From assembly GCF_011762095.1 (NCBI RefSeq), contig NZ_JAASQO010000001.1:415550-479549 (forward strand): a stretch of 64,000 nucleotides of DNA, written 5' to 3'. The notes below the pieces were generated by a model. That model made no database searches, was not told the DNA's origin, and saw only the letters and a program-made list of their open reading frames with translations. The translations under genes were made by a program, and so were the position numbers. The DNA is from Parvibaculum indicum (lineage in GTDB: Bacteria > Pseudomonadota > Alphaproteobacteria > Parvibaculales > Parvibaculaceae). Below, one piece after another: positions 9,404 through 18,488 of this stretch (within the stretch, counting starts at the first letter, position 1; the number at the start of each line of letters is the position of its first letter).

Positions 9404-10822
9404 ATGGCCGAAACAGAAATCGCCGCCGAGGTCGAGGAAGAACTTCATCACCCCCACAGGGACCGGATCGAGCTGCCCTATCCCAACCAGCTTTATGCCT
9501 GGTATGTGGTCGGCGTACTGGTGCTCGCCTACACCTTCTCTTTCATCGACCGGCAGATCCTGAGCCTGCTCGTCGGCCCGATGAAACGCGACCTCGCAAT
9601 CACCGACACCCAGATGAGCCTGTTGCAAGGTCTGGCCTTCGCCATTTTCTACACGCTGATGGGGCTTCCCATCGGCCGCATGGTCGATCGCAGCCACCGC
9701 GTCCGCATCATTTCAGCCGGCGTTTTCGTGTGGAGCATGATGACCGCTTTTTGTGGCCTGGCAAAGGCTTACTGGCAACTCTTCATCTTCCGCATGGGGG
9801 TCGGCGTAGGCGAAGCGGCGCTGACGCCATCGGCCTATTCCATGATCGCCGACTACTTCCCGCCCAAGCGGCTGGGCTTCGCGCTCGGCGTCTATGGTAT
9901 GGGCGTCTATATCGGCGCGGGGCTGGCGCTCGTCATCGGCGCCGAGGTGATCGGCCTCGTCTCCAATGGCGGCGACCTCACATTGCCCATCGTCGGCGAC
10001 GTCTTCGCCTGGCAGGTCGTCTTCCTCGTCGTGGGCCTGCCCGGCGTGCTCATCGCGCTCTGGACGCTCAGCCTGAAGGAACCGACCCGGCGCGGTCATA
10101 TGCGCAAGGAAATCGGCGCGGACGGCGTCGAGAAGCAGGTCGATGTGCCGCTCGGCGAGGTTCTCGGATATTTCAGGGACAACTGGAAGACCCTGGCTCC
10201 CCTTAGCCTGTGCTACGCCCTGTGCGCCATGATGGCTTATGGCGTGGCCGCCTGGATCCCCAGCTTCTTCGTTCGCTCGTTCGACTGGAGCTATGTCGAG
10301 GCCGGGCGGTGGTATGGCTGGATCATCGTCGTCTTCGGCACATCCGGCGTCGTCGCCGGCGGCTGGCTGGCCGATAAGCTGACGGACAAGGGCATCCGCA
10401 ATGGCCGAATGCTGGTCTGCGCGGTGACCGGCCTTGCCGCCATGCCCTTCACGCTCGGCTATCCGCTGATGAACGACCCTTATTGGGCGCTCGTCCTGCT
10501 GTGTCCCTCGACCTTCTTTGCCACCTTCTCCACCGGCGCCGGGCCCTCGGCCCTGCAGGAGCTGATGCCGAACCAGATGCGCGGCTTCGCCTCGGCGGCC
10601 CTGATCTTCGTGGTGAACATCATCGGTCTTGGCCTCGGCCCCACCTCCATCGCACTGGTGACGGACTTCGTCTATGGCGACGAAATGATGCTGCGCTATT
10701 CGCTCGTCTGGGCGCCCGCGGTCATCCTGTCGCTGGCTGTGCTCGCCGGTTTCCTCGCGCTCAAACCCTATCTCGCCAGTCTCACCTATCTTGAGACATG
10801 GAGTAAGGAGCACGAGAAATAG
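9404..10822 (+). CDS. MFS transporter, spinster-like
   Basis: 472 aa from ATG 9404, which has GAGGAATTGCGGA upstream; an in-frame upstream start adds 23 unlikely residues. About 12 membrane segments run from residue 30 to 460. Motif-A-like text follows helix 2 (GLPIGRMVDRSHRVRI), and SFIDRQILSLL in helix 1 resembles the Spns/hexuronate branch of the major facilitator superfamily. The cargo is unknown; the nearby CoA genes would fit an organic acid or lipid, but that is only context. Confidence 0.93.
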   Translation: MAETEIAAEVEEELHHPHRDRIELPYPNQLYAWYVVGVLVLAYTFSFIDRQILSLLVGPMKRDLAITDTQMSLLQGLAFAIFYTLMGLPIGRMVDRSHRVRIISAGVFVWSMMTAFCGLAKAYWQLFIFRMGVGVGEAALTPSAYSMIADYFPPKRLGFALGVYGMGVYIGAGLALVIGAEVIGLVSNGGDLTLPIVGDVFAWQVVFLVVGLPGVLIALWTLSLKEPTRRGHMRKEIGADGVEKQVDVPLGEVLGYFRDNWKTLAPLSLCYALCAMMAYGVAAWIPSFFVRSFDWSYVEAGRWYGWIIVVFGTSGVVAGGWLADKLTDKGIRNGRMLVCAVTGLAAMPFTLGYPLMNDPYWALVLLCPSTFFATFSTGAGPSALQELMPNQMRGFASAALIFVVNIIGLGLGPTSIALVTDFVYGDEMMLRYSLVWAPAVILSLAVLAGFLALKPYLASLTYLETWSKEHEK

Positions 10823-10865
10823 AGTCTCATTTCAATGAGTTGGAAGAAGAACCGGACTCTTTCTG

Positions 10866-11210
10866 TCAGCCGGCCCGGAGGCGCCCTCGGGCGCTGGCCT
10901 GCTCCAGCTTGAAGAGCAGAAGCTCCGGATCGAAGGGCCAGACGAGATAGTCGTCCGCACCCGCCGCCAGCGCCTCGCGCACATGGGCGGGCGAGGCATT
11001 GTCGGCAATGGCCAGCACCAGCGCGTGGCGGCTCGCGGGCGATGTCCTGATCTGCCGGATGACGGCAGCCTGCTCGTCCGGTTCATCCGCCACGAGGTAA
11101 AGCTGCGCCTGCCCGGACGCCGGCACCAGCTCGACGCGCAACCGCATCAGGATCGAGGCGATCCCGCTTTTCGTGGGGCCCTTCGGGCCTGTAATCCGGG
11201 CTGTGATCAT
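10866..11210 (-). CDS. Degenerate response-regulator receiver-like protein
   Basis: 114 aa from ATG 11210; a GTG at 11246 would add 12 residues. The C-terminal half ends as receiver domains do (AGADDYLVWPFDPELLLFKL). The conserved Lys before Pro is Trp here, and the phospho-acceptor Asp at the end of strand 3 is not evident, so it is probably not phosphorylated in the usual way. No output domain follows. Function unknown. Confidence 0.65.
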   Translation of the reverse strand: MITARITGPKGPTKSGIASILMRLRVELVPASGQAQLYLVADEPDEQAAVIRQIRTSPASRHALVLAIADNASPAHVREALAAGADDYLVWPFDPELLLFKLEQASARGRLRAG

Positions 11211-11292
11211 GGTTTTCGAGGTTCCGGGTCCTGCGGGACGACTCACCTGTCCCGCTTTCGAACAACCCTCGCCCGAAGAAATAAATCAAAGG

Positions 11293-11706
11293 TTAACCAT
11301 GAGCGCCGAGCCGGCCCCGAAGCCGCTCGATCAGCGCCTCTTCCTCATCCGCTCCATAAGGCTCAGCCTCCCCAACGCCCCAGACCGGCCCCGGCCAGGC
11401 GGCATCCCGCGCGAAGCGGGCGATGATATGGACGTGAAGCTGCGGCACCATATTGCCCAGCGCGGCCACGTTCATCTTTTCCGCGGCCGTCTCCTCCCGG
11501 AGAATCTGGCTGACCCTTTCGATCTCCTCATAAAAGCTGTGCTTGTCCGCCGGCGGCACCCCGTCGAAGTCCCGCAAGCCCTCCCGCCGGGGTACGAGGA
11601 TGAGCCACGGATAGCGCCGGTCCTTCATCAACAGCACACGGCAGAGCGCAAGATCGATCACCGGCACCGTATCGGCGGCAAGGCGTTCGTGGAGGGCGAA
11701 ACTCAT
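11293..11706 (-). CDS. HIT family protein
   Basis: 137 aa. Histidine-triad nucleotide hydrolase or transferase: the triad region NMVPQLHVHIIAR (about residues 85-97) carries the H-x-H-x-H-like core with Gln-Leu-His-Val-His. Its ATG overlaps the stop of the upstream small membrane gene as ATGA, so the two are translationally coupled. The substrate is unknown. Confidence 0.92.
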   Translation of the reverse strand: MSFALHERLAADTVPVIDLALCRVLLMKDRRYPWLILVPRREGLRDFDGVPPADKHSFYEEIERVSQILREETAAEKMNVAALGNMVPQLHVHIIARFARDAAWPGPVWGVGEAEPYGADEEEALIERLRGRLGAHG

Positions 11707-11954
11707 TGCGGATCCTCATGCGCCGACAGCCGTTCCCGGCGCATGCCGAACAACGCGCCGGCGAAGAAAATACCGGAACTGAGATCGACAAGGCCGATCA
11801 TCGCCAACGGTCCGAACGGCCGGTCCCATTGCAGACCGGGAAGGGAAGCGCATACCACCGCCAGCACGGCAATCCCCGTACCGCCAAACCCGGCGGCTAA
11901 CAGGGAAAAGCTCAACCGGTCATCCCGTTGCGTCAAACGCTCCAACAGCTTCAT
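11703..11954 (-). CDS. Small membrane protein, unknown
   Basis: 83 aa from ATG 11954, with the strong site GAGGGAGGAGGAT directly upstream. Two hydrophobic stretches (about residues 17-38 and 49-70) predict two membrane spans, with a charged C-terminal tail ([13 protein letters not shown]). It sits between the acyl-CoA dehydrogenase and HIT genes on the same strand, 11 bases after the former, so it is probably in their operon. I recognise no family. Confidence 0.8.
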   Translation of the reverse strand: MKLLERLTQRDDRLSFSLLAAGFGGTGIAVLAVVCASLPGLQWDRPFGPLAMIGLVDLSSGIFFAGALFGMRRERLSAHEDPQ

Positions 11955-11965
11955 ATCCTCCTCCC

Positions 11966-13135
11966 TCAGTAGGATTTCGGCAGGTCCAGTACCCTCTCCG
12001 CGATATGGCTCAGGATCAACTCCCGGCTCACCGGCGCGATGCGGGCGATCATCACCTCGCGCATATAGCGCTCGACATGAAATTCCTTGGCATAGCCCAT
12101 GCCGCCATGGGTCATGATGGCCGTTTCGCAGGCCTTGAAGCCCGCTTCGGCGGCGAGATATTTGCCCGCATTGGCCTCCGCGCCACAGGATGCGCCCGAG
12201 TCGTAGAGCGAGGCCGCCTTGAAGACCATCAGATTGGCGGCTTCCAGCTCCGCCCAGCAGGCAGCCAGCGGATGCTGGATCGCCTGGTTCTGACCGATGG
12301 GCCGCCCGAAGACGACGCGGTCGCGGGCATAGTCTGCCGCCTTGCGCAGCGCCGCGCGGCCTACCCCCACCGCTTCCGCGCCGATCAGCACGCGCTCCGG
12401 ATTGAGCCCGTGAAGCAGGTAGTGGAACCCCTTCCCCTCCTCGCCGATCAGGTCGCCCGCCGGTATACGAAGCCCGTCGAAGAAAACGGCATTGGAGTCG
12501 ACCGCCTTGCGGCCCATCTTCTCGATCTCGCGTACTTCGGTCGCCCCGCCCCGGTCGAGATCGGTATAGAAGAGCGAAAGCCCCTCGGTGGGCTTGGCGC
12601 ATTGCTCCTTCGGCGTGGTGCGCGCCAGCAGCAAAATCTTGTTCGCCGTCTGCGCCGTCGAGGTCCACATTTTTCGCCCATGGACCACATAATGATCGCC
12701 GTCCCGCTCGGCTTTGGTGCTGATCGAGGTCGTATTGAGACCCGCATCGGGCTCCGTCACGCCGAAGCAGCAGCGGTCCTCGCCCCGGATGAGCGGCGGC
12801 AGGTTCCGCTCCTTCTGCTCGTCGGTCCCGAAGACGACGAGCGGCATGGGCCCAAAAAGATTGATATGGATGGCCGACGCCCCGGAGAGACAGGCCCCGG
12901 ACTCTGCAATGGTCTGGGCGATGATCGCCGCCTCGGTGACGCCCTGCCCCGCGCCCCCAAGATTCTCCGGCATGGCGATGCCGAGCCAGCCGCCCGCCGC
13001 GATTTCACTCACGAAATCCTCCGGAAAGCCGCCATCCCGGTCATGCGCCAGCCAGTAGGCGTCATCGTACTTGGCGCAAATGCGGCCCACCGCGTCGCGA
13101 ATCGCCTCCTGTTCGGGCGTGAAGGTGAAATCCAT
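11966..13135 (-). CDS. Acyl-CoA dehydrogenase
   Basis: 389 aa from ATG 13135 (GGGAGGCGCTTC upstream); upstream sequence in this frame is not part of the gene. FAD flavoenzyme that introduces the alpha,beta double bond into acyl-CoA. It has the usual order: N-terminal helices ([14 protein letters not shown]), the middle-domain motif [17 protein letters not shown], and C-terminal [18 protein letters not shown] and [10 protein letters not shown] near residue 350. The chain-length or substrate class is not determinable. It starts back to back with the MaoC/CoA-lyase pair, which may share a pathway. Confidence 0.95.
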   Translation of the reverse strand: MDFTFTPEQEAIRDAVGRICAKYDDAYWLAHDRDGGFPEDFVSEIAAGGWLGIAMPENLGGAGQGVTEAAIIAQTIAESGACLSGASAIHINLFGPMPLVVFGTDEQKERNLPPLIRGEDRCCFGVTEPDAGLNTTSISTKAERDGDHYVVHGRKMWTSTAQTANKILLLARTTPKEQCAKPTEGLSLFYTDLDRGGATEVREIEKMGRKAVDSNAVFFDGLRIPAGDLIGEEGKGFHYLLHGLNPERVLIGAEAVGVGRAALRKAADYARDRVVFGRPIGQNQAIQHPLAACWAELEAANLMVFKAASLYDSGASCGAEANAGKYLAAEAGFKACETAIMTHGGMGYAKEFHVERYMREVMIARIAPVSRELILSHIAERVLDLPKSY

Positions 13136-13234
13136 GAAGCGCCTCCCTGCGGCCTTCTTCCGGGCCGTCCCTTTTTTACTGCGTGTTTTCAGGGCTATAA
13201 GGTAGCCAATCAAGACCGCATAACCGAGGACGAA

Positions 13235-13696
13235 ATGCCGGGACTCTATTTCGAGGAATTCGAGGAAGGCCAGCTTATCAGGCACGCCATCACCCGCACG
13301 GTGACGGAGGCCGACAACACCTTCTTCTCGACCATGACCATGAACCCGGCCGCGCTCCATATCGACCACGATTATGCCGCCCGCGAGACGGAGTTCGGCA
13401 AGCCGCTGGTGAACAGCCTGCTGACGCTGGGCATGATGATCGGCATTTCGGTGCATGAGACGACCCATATGACGACCATCGCCAATCTGGGGATGACGGA
13501 TGTGGTCTTTCCCAAGCCCGTCTTTCACGGCGATACGCTGAGGATCGAGACGAAAGTGATGGGCAAGCGCCGGTCCAAATCGCGGCCGAAAGCGGGCATC
13601 GTGACCTTCGAGCACAAGGCCTATAACCAGCATGGCGAGGAAGTCGCCTCCTGTACGCGGCAGGCCTTCATGCATGCCAAGACGGAAGGCGAATAA
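13235..13696 (+). CDS. MaoC family (R)-type enoyl-CoA hydratase
   Basis: 153 aa, hot-dog fold. ATG 13235 has CGAGGACGAA upstream. The hydratase motif is seen as [21 protein letters not shown] (catalytic Asp27 and His42 region). It resembles mesaconyl- or methylmesaconyl-CoA hydratase-like proteins. The next gene, 3 bases on, is a CitE-like CoA lyase, a pairing that suggests hydration and then carbon-carbon cleavage of a branched or dicarboxylic acyl-CoA. The exact substrate is inference. Confidence 0.9.
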   Translation: MPGLYFEEFEEGQLIRHAITRTVTEADNTFFSTMTMNPAALHIDHDYAARETEFGKPLVNSLLTLGMMIGISVHETTHMTTIANLGMTDVVFPKPVFHGDTLRIETKVMGKRRSKSRPKAGIVTFEHKAYNQHGEEVASCTRQAFMHAKTEGE

Positions 13697-13699
13697 GCG

Positions 13700-14572
13700 A
13701 TGCGTTCCTGGCTCTTCGTCCCCGGCGACAGCGAGAAGAAACAGTCGAAGGCGCATCTGAGCGGTGCCGACGTGCTGATCCTCGATATGGAGGATTCCGT
13801 CGCGCTCTCCAACAAGGAAGCCGCCCGCAGGATCACCGCCGACTATCTGGCAGGCGCCGACCGTTCAGGCCCGAAACTCTTCGTGCGCATGAACGCGCTC
13901 GACACCCCCTTCTGGGAAGACGACCTTGCGGCCGTGGTAAAGGCCAAACCCGACGGCATCATGGTGCCGAAGTCGAAATCCGGCGACTGCATCAGGACGG
14001 TCGCCTTCGCCCTCACCGAGCATGAGCAGGAAGCGGGCATCGCCACCGGCGCAACCAAGCTCTGTTGCGTGGCGACGGAAACCGCCGCCTCGCTCTTCAC
14101 CCTCGGCACCTATCAGGATGCCTCGCCCCGCCTTTCCATGATGACCTGGGGCGCGGAAGACCTCGCCGCCGACCTCGGCGCACGCTCGAACAAGGACGAT
14201 AACGGCCTCTATACCGGCCCCTATCGCCTCGCCCGCACATTGACCCTGCTCGGCGCGGTCGCGGCGGGCGTCGATCCGGTCGACAGCATCTATGCCGATT
14301 TCCGCGACGAGGCAGGCCTCGAAGCGGATGCCCGCGCCGCCGCGCGCGACGGCTTCACCGGCAAGATGGCGATCCACCCGGCACAGGTGCCCGTCATCAA
14401 CCGCATCTTCACGCCGAGCGACGACGACCTCGCCCATGCGCGCGCCGTCATCAAGGCGTTTGACGACGCTGGCGATGTCGGCGTCGTCTCGCTTGACGGC
14501 GTGATGCTCGACATGCCCCATCTGAAACAGGCGCGCCGCCTCGTCGAGCGCGCCGCCCAAGCCTCGAACTAG
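13700..14572 (+). CDS. HpcH/HpaI aldolase, CitE-like CoA-ester lyase
   Basis: 290 aa TIM-barrel protein of the CitE / malyl-CoA lyase group. Family signatures are SWLFVPGDSEKK at the start, LILDMEDSVAL (acidic metal ligands), LFVRMNA (Arg), MVPKSKS, and GFTGKMAIHPAQV near residue 215. These enzymes cleave or form malyl-, citramalyl- or methylmalyl-CoA using Mg2+. It follows the MaoC gene directly and is probably co-transcribed. Confidence 0.92.
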   Translation: MRSWLFVPGDSEKKQSKAHLSGADVLILDMEDSVALSNKEAARRITADYLAGADRSGPKLFVRMNALDTPFWEDDLAAVVKAKPDGIMVPKSKSGDCIRTVAFALTEHEQEAGIATGATKLCCVATETAASLFTLGTYQDASPRLSMMTWGAEDLAADLGARSNKDDNGLYTGPYRLARTLTLLGAVAAGVDPVDSIYADFRDEAGLEADARAAARDGFTGKMAIHPAQVPVINRIFTPSDDDLAHARAVIKAFDDAGDVGVVSLDGVMLDMPHLKQARRLVERAAQASN

Positions 14573-14585
14573 AACGGAATACCCC

Positions 14586-16010
14586 TTGTCGAATCCCTTT
14601 GGCCCGTCCCCGACCCAGGAAATCCAGGAACTGATAGAGGCCCGCAAATTCGCGGAGGCCGACCGGAAAGCGCGGGCGCGTATCGCCTCGACCCCTGACG
14701 ATCCGGACCTGCACGCCCTGCGCGCCAGCGCACTCTTGCCCATGGGCAAGTTCGACATCGCCGAAAAGGAATTGCGCAAATGCATCGAGCTGAGGCCGCA
14801 TGAAGTCACGCCCTGGCTCAATTACGGACGCTTCCTGCAACAGACGAACCGCTGGGGCGATGCGCTGACGCATTACGCCAACGCGGTACGCAGCTTTCCC
14901 GGCGAACCGCAGGTCATCATGACCTTCGGCCAGCTTCTCCAGCGCATGGGCAAGTTCGCAGAAGCGGAAGCCGCCTACCGGAAAGCCGTGGAGCTGGATC
15001 CCGGCTCGCAGAGCTACAACATGCTCGGCATGGCGCAGTTGCGGCAGGACCGGGTGGAAGACGCCATCGCCTGTTTCAACGAGGCGATTTCCATGGATCC
15101 GCAAAACGCTGCCGCCTATGGCAATCTCGGCAATGCGGAACAGAAACGCGGAAATTTCGAGGCCGCGGCGGACGCCTATGAGCGCTGCCACGAGCTGAGC
15201 CCGAAGGACGTGCTCCCCTTCGTCAGCCGCGGCATGGCGCTGATGAAGCTCGAACGCTGGAAAGAAGCCGCCGACATATTCGAGGAAGTCCTGGGCAGCT
15301 ACGGGCCGGAACGACGCGCCGCCGCCTGGCTGCCCTTCGTCCGGGCGCAGGAGCTGGGCCAGCTTCCCGCCGGTTACCGCGCCGAAATCGGCCGTATCGT
15401 AGCGCGCGCCGCGCTGGAGGTGCCCGAAGGCTATGCCTCCATGGACGAGTTCAACGCCGCGCTGGCCGAGGCGCTGAGCGAAGACAGCTCCACCGTCTGG
15501 GAACCGGCGGGCAAGGCCACGCGCGGCGGCGGCCAGACGGGCCTCCTTCTCGACAAGCCCCGCGAACCCTTCATCGCTTTCGAAAAAATGCTGCGCAAGG
15601 CGATCGACGCGCATTTCGACACCATCAGGCGCGAGGCCGGTCACCCCTTTTTCGGCCAGGTGCCGGAAAGCTACCAGATCGACATGTGGGGCACGCTGCT
15701 TGCCGAAGGCGGTCACCAGCATGCGCATATCCATACCGGCGGCTGGATGAGCGGCGTCTATTACGTGGCGCTTCCTCCTGTCGTGAACGACACCGCCAAC
15801 AAGGAGACGAAGGAAGGCTGGATCGAATTCGGCGCCCCGCCGCCGGACTTCACGCCGTCATTCGATGTGGAGACGGTCGCTTTCGAGCCCCAGCAGGGCA
15901 GCGCCTTCTTCTTCCCCTCCTATCTCTTCCACCGCACCCTGCCCTTCAAGGGCGAGACGCCGCGCATCAGCCTTGCCTTCGACGTCAAACCGATGAGCTG
16001 GCGGCGCTAG
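14586..16010 (+). CDS. TPR-repeat protein with putative 2OG-Fe(II) oxygenase domain
   Basis: 474 aa from a TTG at 14586, 13 bases after the CoA-lyase stop; no better in-frame ATG lies nearby, so the start is tentative. Residues about 5-240 are tetratricopeptide repeats (AEAEAAYRKAVELDPGSQ, VEDAIACFNEAISMDPQNA). Residues about 330-474 match the 2OG-FeII_Oxy_5 type: iron-ligand-like HQHAHIHTGGWMSGVYYVALP, then a late His (LFHRTLPF) and Arg (PRISLAFDV) for 2-oxoglutarate. TPR plus dioxygenase suggests a hydroxylase acting on a bound protein. It overlaps the convergent HAD gene by 4 bases. Confidence 0.88.
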   Translation: MSNPFGPSPTQEIQELIEARKFAEADRKARARIASTPDDPDLHALRASALLPMGKFDIAEKELRKCIELRPHEVTPWLNYGRFLQQTNRWGDALTHYANAVRSFPGEPQVIMTFGQLLQRMGKFAEAEAAYRKAVELDPGSQSYNMLGMAQLRQDRVEDAIACFNEAISMDPQNAAAYGNLGNAEQKRGNFEAAADAYERCHELSPKDVLPFVSRGMALMKLERWKEAADIFEEVLGSYGPERRAAAWLPFVRAQELGQLPAGYRAEIGRIVARAALEVPEGYASMDEFNAALAEALSEDSSTVWEPAGKATRGGGQTGLLLDKPREPFIAFEKMLRKAIDAHFDTIRREAGHPFFGQVPESYQIDMWGTLLAEGGHQHAHIHTGGWMSGVYYVALPPVVNDTANKETKEGWIEFGAPPPDFTPSFDVETVAFEPQQGSAFFFPSYLFHRTLPFKGETPRISLAFDVKPMSWRR

Positions 16011-16726
16011 AGATAGTCTTCGAGGCTGTCGGGCAGAACGGCGATGTTGTCGATCACCATATCGGCAAACGGCATGAGGTCGTCGCGCCCGCTCGCCCCC
16101 GTCAGCACCCCGACGGCAAGCCCGGCGCCCGCCGCGCGCGCCATTTCAAGGTCATGCGTATTATCGCCCACGACCGCGACGGATGACGCCTCCAGTCCGG
16201 TTTCCCGGCAAAAGGCCTGCACCATGCCCGGTCCCGGCTTCGAGCCGTGCCCGCTGTCATATCCGCAGCAAAAGGAAAGCTGTGGCCCGAAATCGAAACG
16301 CGCCACCGCCGCAATGGCCGACGCATAGCTGTCATTGGTCGCAATGCCGAGGACGAGCCCTCTTTCCTTGAGCCTCGCAAAGAAAACGGCCAGATCGGTC
16401 ACGGGTACCGACGCAACCGGCCCCATTTCGGCAAAGAGCGCATCGAGCCAGCGAACGAGATCGTCATTCTCCCAAGCAGAAAGGTGAGGACGCCAGGCAT
16501 CGGCCAGGTCCTGCGTATCGCCCGCGGCGAAGATGCTGCCTGCGGCGATCCGGCCCGAGGAAACGTCATATCCCGCCGCCACCATCAAATGCCGCGCAAG
16601 CGCCTCGTCGCCGCGGGCGAGCCGGTTCGCCGCCTCGCCGAAGACCGATGTCCAGCTTCGATGAAAGTCGAACAACGTACCGTCCTTGTCGAACAGCACT
16701 CCCCGGATATCCACTGCCTGTCCCAT
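16007..16726 (-). CDS. HAD family hydrolase
   Basis: 239 aa. Haloacid-dehalogenase-type phosphatase: nucleophile motif FDKDGTLFDF (Asp13, Asp15), motif II near IATND (about 125), and motif III/IV GDNTHDLEMARAAGA. It resembles phosphoglycolate-phosphatase-like enzymes. Substrate unknown. It lies 8 bases downstream of the flavin reductase gene on the same strand. Confidence 0.92.
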   Translation of the reverse strand: MGQAVDIRGVLFDKDGTLFDFHRSWTSVFGEAANRLARGDEALARHLMVAAGYDVSSGRIAAGSIFAAGDTQDLADAWRPHLSAWENDDLVRWLDALFAEMGPVASVPVTDLAVFFARLKERGLVLGIATNDSYASAIAAVARFDFGPQLSFCCGYDSGHGSKPGPGMVQAFCRETGLEASSVAVVGDNTHDLEMARAAGAGLAVGVLTGASGRDDLMPFADMVIDNIAVLPDSLEDYL

Positions 16727-16734
16727 CGCCCCGC

Positions 16735-17337
16735 CTATTTCGGCCGCTGCATCTGGAAGACCTCGTCCACCACGGCATAATCCATATAGCCGAGCCGCGA
16801 GACGGGCTTCATCGCGGCGCTGTCGACCATTCCTTCGGCAATGAAACGGTCGTCGATGTGAATGCCGACCACCTGCCCCAGAACCACTTCATAGAAAGGG
16901 TGCTTTTCCCCGTGCCTGTCTTTCAGTCGGATCGTGTCGAGATAGACGCATTCCAAATGCGCGGGCGCGCCTTTCACGCGGGGCGGCTTCACCAGTTTCG
17001 ACGGCAGCTTTTCAAGCCCGGCCAGCTCGAACTCGTCGACCTCCGGTCCGACCGAGGCGGATGAAGCGTTCATCGCCTCGCGCTGCTCCCAGCCGGAAAA
17101 ATTGCAGACGAACTCGCCCGTCTCCTCGGCAATGCGCTGGCTGTCCTTGCGAAGCCCGCTGGCGAACATGACGATATGCGGATCGGTCGCCACGCCGTTG
17201 AAGAAGCTGTAGGGCGCAAGATTGGCGACACCGTTCCCGTCCAGCGTCGAGATCCAGCCGATGGGCCGCGGCACCACCAAGGCCTTGAACGGGTCGTGCT
17301 TCAAGCCGTGTTCGTTCTTCTCGGCGTCGTAAAACAT
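16735..17337 (-). CDS. Flavin reductase-like domain protein
   Basis: 200 aa with a GGGAGGCATA site before the ATG. It has the split-barrel FMN-binding fold of flavin reductases: VVPRPIGWISTLDGNGVANLAPYSFFNGV at residues 21-50, FVCNFSGWEQREAMN, and HLECVYLDTIRL. Relatives reduce FMN/FAD for monooxygenases or bind FMN. No oxygenase partner adjoins, so its role is unassigned. Confidence 0.93.
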   Translation of the reverse strand: MFYDAEKNEHGLKHDPFKALVVPRPIGWISTLDGNGVANLAPYSFFNGVATDPHIVMFASGLRKDSQRIAEETGEFVCNFSGWEQREAMNASSASVGPEVDEFELAGLEKLPSKLVKPPRVKGAPAHLECVYLDTIRLKDRHGEKHPFYEVVLGQVVGIHIDDRFIAEGMVDSAAMKPVSRLGYMDYAVVDEVFQMQRPK

Positions 17338-17444
17338 TATGCCTCCCGTATAGCAACTCGTCGCAATGTCGCCTTATGAGAGGCTATAATGCCCCAATCC
17401 GGCGCCAAGGCGCCATGCGGCACGACGAAATGGGAGGTGGCACC

Positions 17445-17732
17445 ATGCGTATGTTGCGAATGTTCACGGCAGGCGTCCTCGCGATAGGCGGCGCGGCCCT
17501 GACCCTGTTGATCCTCTTGCAGAACCGGGGCGCGGGCATCTCGGTCGGTACGCTGGCCACACTGTGCTTCATCGCCTTCGTCTACGACAACCGGCAGGGC
17601 CTGTTCGGCGGCGAAGCAAAAGCGAAAAAGGCAAGCAGAGAGGCGCAGCGCGCCGCCGTTGGCCATGTTCACGCCATGTCGCGCCTCCAGTCCGGCGAAG
17701 TACGCGGTGCCCCGCCCGGCTCCGCGGGATAG
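17445..17732 (+). CDS. Small membrane protein, unknown
   Basis: 95 aa from ATG 17445, chosen for the site GGGAGGTGGCACC. Two hydrophobic spans (about residues 5-24 and 30-48: LAIGGAALTLLILLQNRG, GTLATLCFIAFVYDN) are followed by a Lys/Ala/Arg-rich cytoplasmic tail. No recognisable family. It converges on the nitroreductase gene. Confidence 0.72.
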   Translation: MRMLRMFTAGVLAIGGAALTLLILLQNRGAGISVGTLATLCFIAFVYDNRQGLFGGEAKAKKASREAQRAAVGHVHAMSRLQSGEVRGAPPGSAG

Positions 17733-17745
17733 ACCCCTTCAGCCC

Positions 17746-18375
17746 TTAATCCGCCACCCAGCGCGTAACGATATCGGAAAGCTCCGGACGCGGACGTTCG
17801 TCCTTGGGCTGGGTCGGTGTGCCGAAATAGAGGAAACCGGCCACGCGCTCTTTTTCGCCGAGACCCAGCGCCTTGTCGATCTCCGCGTCGAAGGCGTACC
17901 ACTCCGTCAACCATTGCGAGGCATAGCCGAGCGCCGTCGCCGCGATCAGCATGTTCTGGCAAACCGCGCCCACGGAGAGCGTCTGTTCCCAGGCCGGAAT
18001 CTTCGGATGGTCGGGGTCCACGCGCGAGACCACGCAAATGACGAGCGGCGCCCGCGTGAAGCGGTTCGCCTCCACCTCAAGCTGGTCCTCGCCCGCGCGC
18101 GGCTCGTTTCTCGAATAGGCGTCGGCCAGATGCGTCCCGAACTGCCGCCGCGCCTCGCCTTCAAAAAGGATGAACCGCCACGGCGCTAGCTTGCCGTGAT
18201 CGGGCACGCGCGCACCGGCGCGCAGGATCGTCTCGATCTCGGCCTCGCTCGGGCCCGGCTCGCTCATGGTGAGCGCCTTGGCGGAGCGGCGCTTCAGCAA
18301 CAGTTCGACCGTTTCGGGCGAACGGAGCCACTCGCTGGCGACATCCACGGTTTTGGGAGAGGCAGACTCTGACAA
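17746..18375 (-). CDS. Nitroreductase family protein
   Basis: 209 aa from a TTG at 18375, supported by AAGGAAGCGTCC just upstream. FMN-dependent NAD(P)H oxidoreductase: the FMN-phosphate Arg pair in LLLKRRSAKAL, the GARVPDHGKLAPWRFILF segment (about 52-70), and ALGYASQWLTEW. Closest in style to the YdjA-like minimal nitroreductases. The physiological substrate is unknown. Confidence 0.92.
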   Translation of the reverse strand: MSESASPKTVDVASEWLRSPETVELLLKRRSAKALTMSEPGPSEAEIETILRAGARVPDHGKLAPWRFILFEGEARRQFGTHLADAYSRNEPRAGEDQLEVEANRFTRAPLVICVVSRVDPDHPKIPAWEQTLSVGAVCQNMLIAATALGYASQWLTEWYAFDAEIDKALGLGEKERVAGFLYFGTPTQPKDERPRPELSDIVTRWVAD

Positions 18376-18488
18376 GGACGCTTCCTTTCGATCATTCGGC
18401 TTTTCGAGCGGGCATCAGGCAAATATGCATTGCCGCTTTACAGGCGCAAGCCCCTGTCTGAAACTTGAATTTCAAATTGGGCGGGGGG

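Noticed and set aside
12005..13234. Plus-strand open frame upstream of and in frame with the MaoC gene
   Set aside because: It lies antisense to a clear acyl-CoA dehydrogenase; the MaoC similarity and ribosome site begin only at 13235.
13136..13756. N-terminal extension of the acyl-CoA dehydrogenase
   Set aside because: The extension runs antisense through the MaoC gene, and the ribosome site and family N-terminus place the start at 13135.
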